Below, in pieces: positions 59,101 to 64,000 of a DNA stretch of 64,000 nt. Source of the stretch: Abelmoschus esculentus (taxonomy: Eukaryota > Streptophyta > Magnoliopsida > Malvales > Malvaceae); assembly GCA_035048815.1 (NCBI GenBank), contig JAUCBN010000020.1:4347501-4411500 (forward strand), read 5' to 3'. The notes under the pieces were generated by a model. The model saw only the letters and a list, made by a program, of their open reading frames with translations, made no database searches and was not told the origin of the DNA. The number at the start of each line of letters is the position of its first letter. The stretch's first letter is position 1. Made by a program: the position numbers and the translations under genes.

Positions 59101-61610
59101 TATGAAGTCTGGGAAAGAAATATTAAGTTAAAACTTAATAAGTAACAGTAAGGTAAGGATCAATGAAAATACTATTGTACCTCTGGTGTGCAAAAATCTG
59201 AACTTTTTAAGCCTCCAGAGTTGCCCAATGATGACTTTTTTCGCCCTGGTAACATATAACTCAATACATCAAAGCAACGTTGGTGACAAAAACACACACA
59301 CACTACAAATTGCAAGTAACCCTTCGTGCAGTGAAACCATTTCATTGTTGAACAATATTCCAAATAAATGGTAGTTTAAACCCTAGAAGTCTTTAAAAAT
59401 TAAAAGAAATATTCTCCTAGTTAAAACAAAAGGGAGAAATAAAGAAAATGCTCTCGATAAATTTTGCAACTTCAAGAAATGCATAACTAGAAAAGTGGCG
59501 GGGTCTTTCTATGTAACATTAGGAAGGAAGAAAATGATAAATAGAAAACGCCTGAAACTATTTAAACCATATCATAAGTGTTGTACTTCAAAGACATATT
59601 AAAGTTCAAAACTCTAGATAAGCTGAGATGGGGCAGTAACTATAAAAACTCAAAAAAAAAAAAAAAAAAAAAACTTGTTACATAAGAAGCATCTTTAAGT
59701 AACTAACAATTCAAACTAGCAAAGTTTAAAACTATTTATTTCATATCTCCTGAACTGTATCACCTTCTTCGGAAATGAACTAAAAAGAAGGGACTAACAG
59801 AAAAGAAAAATGTCAAATTACATGCAGCTGATGAAAATATTAAGCATTAAAAGAATATCTGCATACTGGGGAAATTCCCTTTAACGCCCCCCAAATCCAT
59901 AGCCCATCACCCATTTCTATTTCTACTAATCATCCATCCATACATGGTCTTTCCATTTTAAACTTTTTATTCTTGAAGAATGTGTATCCGGAATTCAAGA
60001 AAAATCCTGTTTAGACACAGCAAGATAAGACAAACAAGAAGGGCCTACTAGAGTCCAATACAACATAAAATATGAATCAGTAGGTTCGTAAGTATTAATA
60101 TTTCTTCATTCAACATTATATATCTAACCACTGTGATCAGAAGTAAACATATCATGCAAATTTAGCAATGCATTTTCAAATGCCAATGTTTCCCTCGCAA
60201 AAATCTAAGGAATATTAACTGACATAAATGAAACTTGAACGGAAATCATGCAAGAACAATGTAAAAGAGTATGGTAAAAGTAAACACCTTAACCTAGTTC
60301 ATTGCATATTTTTTATCATCTCAGAGTGACTACAATCAAGATAATGCAATTTTATCTGACATGTTCATCTACCCCCTACTCAAAGCCAAAAGAAGAGATG
60401 GGAGCCGAAAGGAGAAAGAGAAGTTAGGAGCTTCAAATTATTTTCTTTTAGTATCCTTATATGTGCTAGAGAGTACAATTCTTAAACATCACTATCTGTC
60501 AATAAGTTTTATAAGGTACCAATTAAAATGCACTTACACACTTATTATGCCTCATGGTAAAGTAAACCTTCCCGATCATTCTGCCTAGCCTTCTCTAACT
60601 ATACCTTTTTGACCTATGGAAGAATAGTTCAGAGCTTTAACTCCATTCTAAGATTGGGTAATCCTAAACAGTTGATGAAAGCAAATAGAAACTGTTGTAG
60701 CATCTAACGAGTCACTAAACAACGAAATCCATATTCAAGTCCCGGAATAGAGGAGACAACAAAAACAACAACAGGCATGGGGCAACTATAAAGCAACAAT
60801 TCTGCCACTAAAATACATACAATCAATGGCATAATCGAACCAACAATTATATCAGAAACACAATAAATAGTAATGACTCAAAGTAAGAACAGTACCAGCT
60901 TCTGAAGATGATTCCCTGGTCTGTAACCGGGACTTCCCTTGCACACCGGGACTCTGCTCTCTTGAGTTCCACCCACCATCATCACCACTTCCAGTCGACA
61001 TACTATTCGAATTACTCACATTATCAGGCAAACTCTCTGGCACCAACCTCTTGCTCAACCCGTCTTTCTTCCCGGAACCTAATTTCGAGGAACTACCATT
61101 GCCACCGCCGCCTCCACCATCAATACGTGAATTTCCAGGCTTCGACAAGTTACTCGCTCCGAGAATAGAAGCCGCGGCACTTTTCTCACCTCGGAAACTG
61201 AAAAAAGTCTCCCTCGGCAAGGGACCGGAGCGGGTTTTAATCCGATTCAACCCCAAGGAAGAGGCCAGCAGGGGCGATTCAGAGGAGGCTCCTTCCTTGG
61301 CATCGGGCTTCTTTGAAGTAGCAGAGTGCTTAGAAGGTGGGGTTTGGGGTAGTAGTTGTTTGGGTTTGAGGTCCTTGCTTCTAAGTCCATCTCTAACTTG
61401 GGTTTGCTTGCAAGAAACTGGACTGAAAAGCGAGGTGGAAGGAGGACTGGGGGTATGTTGGGAATCGAGCTTTGAAGTAAAAGCTTTGGTTTTCTTCTTG
61501 TCGGATCGGATGGGGGAATCGGAAGTAGATCGGGGGCTGTTTGATCCTTCTGCACTAGAAGAATCCGATTTCTTTGAAGATGAAAAGAATAGCTTGTTTT
61601 TGAACACCAT
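50184..61610 (-). CDS. IREH1: AGC-family Ser/Thr kinase, IRE/IREH1 type, 1299 aa
   Basis: A plant kinase related to the MAST/Rim15 branch; Arabidopsis members act in root hair and cell growth. Exons (plus coordinates, in gene order): 61610-60896, 59245-59181, 59108-58926, 58851-57487, 56918-56746, 56519-56273, 54628-54536, 54448-54308, 54145-54053, 53551-53347, 53041-52956, 52251-52163, 51195-51144, 51017-50961, 50860-50687, 50589-50512, 50267-50184; 3900 bp, close to the family length. Residues 1-240 are Ser/Pro-rich and disordered. A CRIC...H...C zinc-binding motif lies at about 607-626. The kinase domain runs from about 885: RGAFGRVFLA loop, Lys 916, HRDLKPDN (about 1008), DFG (about 1028) followed by an insert, then GTPDYLAPE and DWWSVGV. 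The end SQLASINYDLLSKGWKDDP is typical of the family. All catalytic residues are present. Confidence 0.95.
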
Positions 61611-61900
61611 TTTTGTTCAGCATAAGGATCGATGAATGAAAGGCAATGCTAAATGGTTCTTCCTCCAGCCCCAACACTTCGTTTTCTTCAAAAAAAAAAA
61701 TAAAAAAGAAAGGATTTTTGGATGAATGGAATTAGTTTTTGTTGTTGAAACGTTGAAGAAATGTGATTTTGTTCAAAGTCTTGAGGTTGAAGAGAAAGAG
61801 GGACGACAACCGGAATGCGACATCAAAGGGGTGAAGTAGAAGTAGAAGTAGAAGTAGAAGTTGAAGTGGATGGATTGTGGATAGCATTTATTAGAAAACC
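61611..61900 (-). promoter_or_regulatory. Leader region of the kinase gene with (CTTCTA)n tract
   Basis: The stretch before the ATG is CT-rich on the gene strand, with TTCTTTTTTATT (about 61690-61715) and a (GAAGTA)n repeat at 61832-61870 (plus strand), which reads CTTCTA on the gene strand. Pyrimidine-rich leaders are usual near plant transcription starts. I cannot place the start or a TATA box with confidence. Confidence 0.45.
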
Positions 61901-62645
61901 GAACCGGATCGGTTGGATCATTAATCCGACGATTTTACTCAAATATCTAGTTTTTTAATATTATATATGTTCCGTTTTAAGTCAAATGAAATTATTTTCA
62001 GATTTAGGACCTTTCTTGGGAAAAATTCTAACAGCATAAAAAATATTATAATTTTTTTATAAAATTTATAAGAATTTAGAAATATATATTAAAATTTTAT
62101 ATTTTTTTATAAAAATATATATATATTTATATTTTTTAAAATAATTTTTTTTTATTTTTTTATAAAAATTTAAATATATTTAAAAATATGTATTAAAAAT
62201 TTTATTAATTTTTATAAAAAAAATTAAGATTATCGATTCACTAAAACTTTCCTTTTCCCCTGGCGTTATGATAAATTTCAATAAAAAATAAAATTAATAT
62301 AACTACTAGATTCTAAAATAATTTTACTTGAGTGTTAGAAACCTAAATAATATAAATAAATTAGATATTTGGGTAAAACAGTCCAGTACTACTGCTAAGG
62401 TTAAAGGTAATAAATGTCCTGGTCAAAATGATTTTTTCCGATTAGATAAATCCTTTTTTTGTGTGTGTATTAAAAGAAGCACTCTGTTTTCACGTAATCC
62501 ACAGATAATGATTAAACCATTAGGGGTAAAAATTAGGCGCAAAATATCTAAAAATTATGAGGATTCAAATCGGTAAAGATGAGAAAAAAAAATCAAAATT
62601 TTTGTTTTATAGAAATAAAAATAAATAAGTTTTATTATTAAAGTT
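61901..62645. other. AT-rich spacer
   Basis: 62030-62240 is almost only A and T, with words like TTTTTATAAAAATTTA repeated in both directions. No gene seen. Confidence 0.5.
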
Positions 62646-63066
62646 CAAATGAGTAGGGATGAGTATTTTATTTGATCCGAGTTGGTTTGATTGAGTTGGA
62701 TTTTTTTATGAAAAATTGAATTCGGGTTTAGGATTTAAAATATTCGATCTGATCCGGAATTAAATATGTAATTTTTCCATAATTTTTAAGGTATTTATAA
62801 TAGTGATTCTTTATCTATATATATTTTTTATAATTAAGTCCTTAAAATTATTTTTTTTACAATATAGTCCCTAAATTTATTTTTTCTATAGGTCGGGTCG
62901 GAGTCTGGTTTAAGGTGTTTATTTTTTATTCGGGTCAGATCGAACTTTTTAGAAAAAAAATATTCGAGTTGGAGTCGAGTTTAGAGTATTTGTGTTCGGG
63001 TCGGGTTTGGGTGGGCCAAAAATCCAATTCGACCAAACCCGACCCATACTCATCTCTACAAATGAG
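62646..63066. mobile_element. hAT-type MITE with perfect 8-bp target duplication
   Basis: The element is 62654-63058 (405 bp). The left end is TAGGGATGAGTAT and the right end, read in reverse, TAGAGATGAGTATGGG. CAAATGAG flanks both sides without mismatch (62646-62653, 63059-63066). The interior carries GATCCGA, TCGGGTCGG and related words, like the subterminal parts of the larger element at 13981-25068. No coding sequence. Confidence 0.85.
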
Positions 63067-63567
63067 AGGAAGATAAAGATTATTATATCTAAATCGAGGG
63101 ATAATTATGTTCTTATAAATAATTATAAGGATTCTCAAAAATATTTATAAGAATCTCAATATTTATATTTTTAAAATATATAATTAATTATCTATCTTAT
63201 TATCGATATTTATTCTATCAAGATATTTGTGTCTTTAGTTTAAATCTTATTAAGTTTGAGTGATCTCTATAGTAATTATTGCCTTTATATTTATTAAAAG
63301 CATATAATTTATTTATCTTTTGATCTTTATCGTACACGTCACGCAAAAACCTTATTTTCCTTCAATCATATATATAAATCGAAATCGACAGTATATTTTA
63401 ATTAATAAAGTAATAAAATTTTAATTTCTTAAGATAAAATTTAAAAAAAAAATATTGTAGGAATTTGATAGGTATGAAAACATAAAAATCATCGAAACAT
63501 GTAATAGACATAAAAAAGAAATGCGGACTGGAAGGCCGAACTGCAAGTCTCGCTGAAACTAGAGGGG

Positions 63568-63579
63568 CTGCACGTGCAG
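63568..63579. promoter_or_regulatory. Palindromic G-box CTGCACGTGCAG
   Basis: A 12-bp perfect palindrome around CACGTG lies about 120 bp before a TATA-like box of the next gene. CACGTG is bound by plant bZIP and bHLH factors. Whether it is used is unknown. Confidence 0.4.
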
Positions 63580-63692
63580 TTTACCCCTTTTCACGGGTTA
63601 TGGTCGGGTTCCGGGTCAATCCACGGGTCTGGATCATGAAACTACGTCGTTTTGGCCTTTAAAGGTCGGCGCCAAAACGGCGTCGTTTTGGT

Positions 63693-63973
63693 GGTATAAT
63701 AAATACCCATTTTTGATAACAAAATATCCATTCTCTTCATTTCACATCTCAGATTCAATTGAGAAAGAGAGATATTCTCTCAACTCTCTGCACCAATCGC
63801 TGACTAAAGAGGAATCCGCGGCGGACCGCCGCTCGTCGGCGACGGTCGGCGCCGTCGGAGCTCGTCGGAATGGAAAAGCTTGCAACTTTCCGAAAGATTT
63901 CAACGCGGGGAATCCGAATCCGACCTCCAAATTTTGAAATAATGAGCGGATTTGTGTAGATCTGAAATGCAAG
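63693..63973 (+). promoter_or_regulatory. Core promoter and first exon (leader) of a gene running off the right edge
   Basis: GGTATAATAAATAC (63693-63706) is TATA-like. The next 280 bp are CT-rich, then GC-rich (63830-63870), as plant leaders often are. The exon seems to end AATGCAAG|GTAAGT at 63973/63974, a strong donor site. An ATG at 63967 would give a coding start with only seven coding bases before the intron; otherwise the whole exon is leader. The product cannot be named. Confidence 0.45.
63870..63959 (+). CDS. Possible upstream open reading frame, 29 codons
   Basis: ATG at 63870 opens MEKLATFRKISTRG and ends TAG at 63957-63959, eight bases before the ATG at 63967. It is basic and lies fully inside the proposed leader. 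If translated, it would reduce initiation at the downstream ATG. I do not recognise the peptide, and nothing else supports translation. Confidence 0.25.
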   Translation: MEKLATFRKISTRGIRIRPPNFEIMSGFV

Positions 63974-64000
63974 GTAAGTATTCGAATCTCTTTTTTTATC

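Noticed and set aside
1..64000. CRISPR arrays, operons, phage or plasmid genes
   Set aside because: No regular repeat-spacer arrays and no bacterial gene layout; all tandem repeats here are microsatellites, minisatellites or transposon parts.

Overview
The window is nuclear DNA of a flowering plant, probably a eudicot. Its genes have many short AT-rich introns with GT/AG borders, and they match well-known plant families. The space between them is AT-rich and full of Ty1/copia and Ty3/gypsy retrotransposon remains, hAT-type short elements and microsatellites. I cannot name the species from sequence alone.

Three host genes are complete, all on the minus strand. They are a cytosolic glutamine synthetase (28630-30404, 9 exons, 356 aa), a dihydropyrimidine dehydrogenase of the plant PYD1 type (31708-37247, 7 exons, 424 aa) and an AGC-family kinase of the IRE/IREH1 type (50184-61610, 17 exons, 1299 aa). 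I traced every exon by eye, and each joined reading frame closes without a break. Two smaller loci are less certain: a 73-aa intronless gene at 12652-12873 (+), and the leader of a gene that runs off the right edge (about 63700-64000, +). A decayed first exon resembling NADH-cytochrome b5 reductase lies at 25246-25353. The three genes are unrelated housekeeping or signalling functions; the shared strand is not an operon.

Layout. 1-9885: an old copia element (+) interrupted by two Athila-like gypsy insertions. One contributes its 3' end and LTR (1-1719). The other is a deletion derivative on the minus strand (4678-8904) with target duplication CAAGT. 9886-13972: AT-rich spacer with a short-motif array, a diverged tandem duplication and the small gene. 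13981-25068: a large hAT-like non-autonomous element with an 8-bp target duplication. It holds an old LTR-like piece, AT minisatellites and a nearly full-length copia element (18168-24939, minus, target duplication AAACT). 25069-28629: the reductase fragment and spacer with a 44-bp tandem repeat. 28630-37247: glutamine synthetase and PYD1; PYD1 intron 3 carries a 2.3-kb solo LTR (33038-35381, target duplication ACAAG). 38120-38940: a hAT-type MITE. 40492-49056: a deleted gypsy element (minus) whose leader is split by a Tekay-like gypsy element (43767 to about 47804). 50184-61610: the kinase gene. 62654-63058: another hAT-type MITE with a perfect 8-bp duplication.

I found no new multi-gene system. 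The most unusual signals are a spliced-gene-like pair of exons inside the solo LTR, a 253-bp duplication inside a Tekay-like LTR, the layered hAT/copia nesting, and the reductase fragment that keeps what looks like its intron border.
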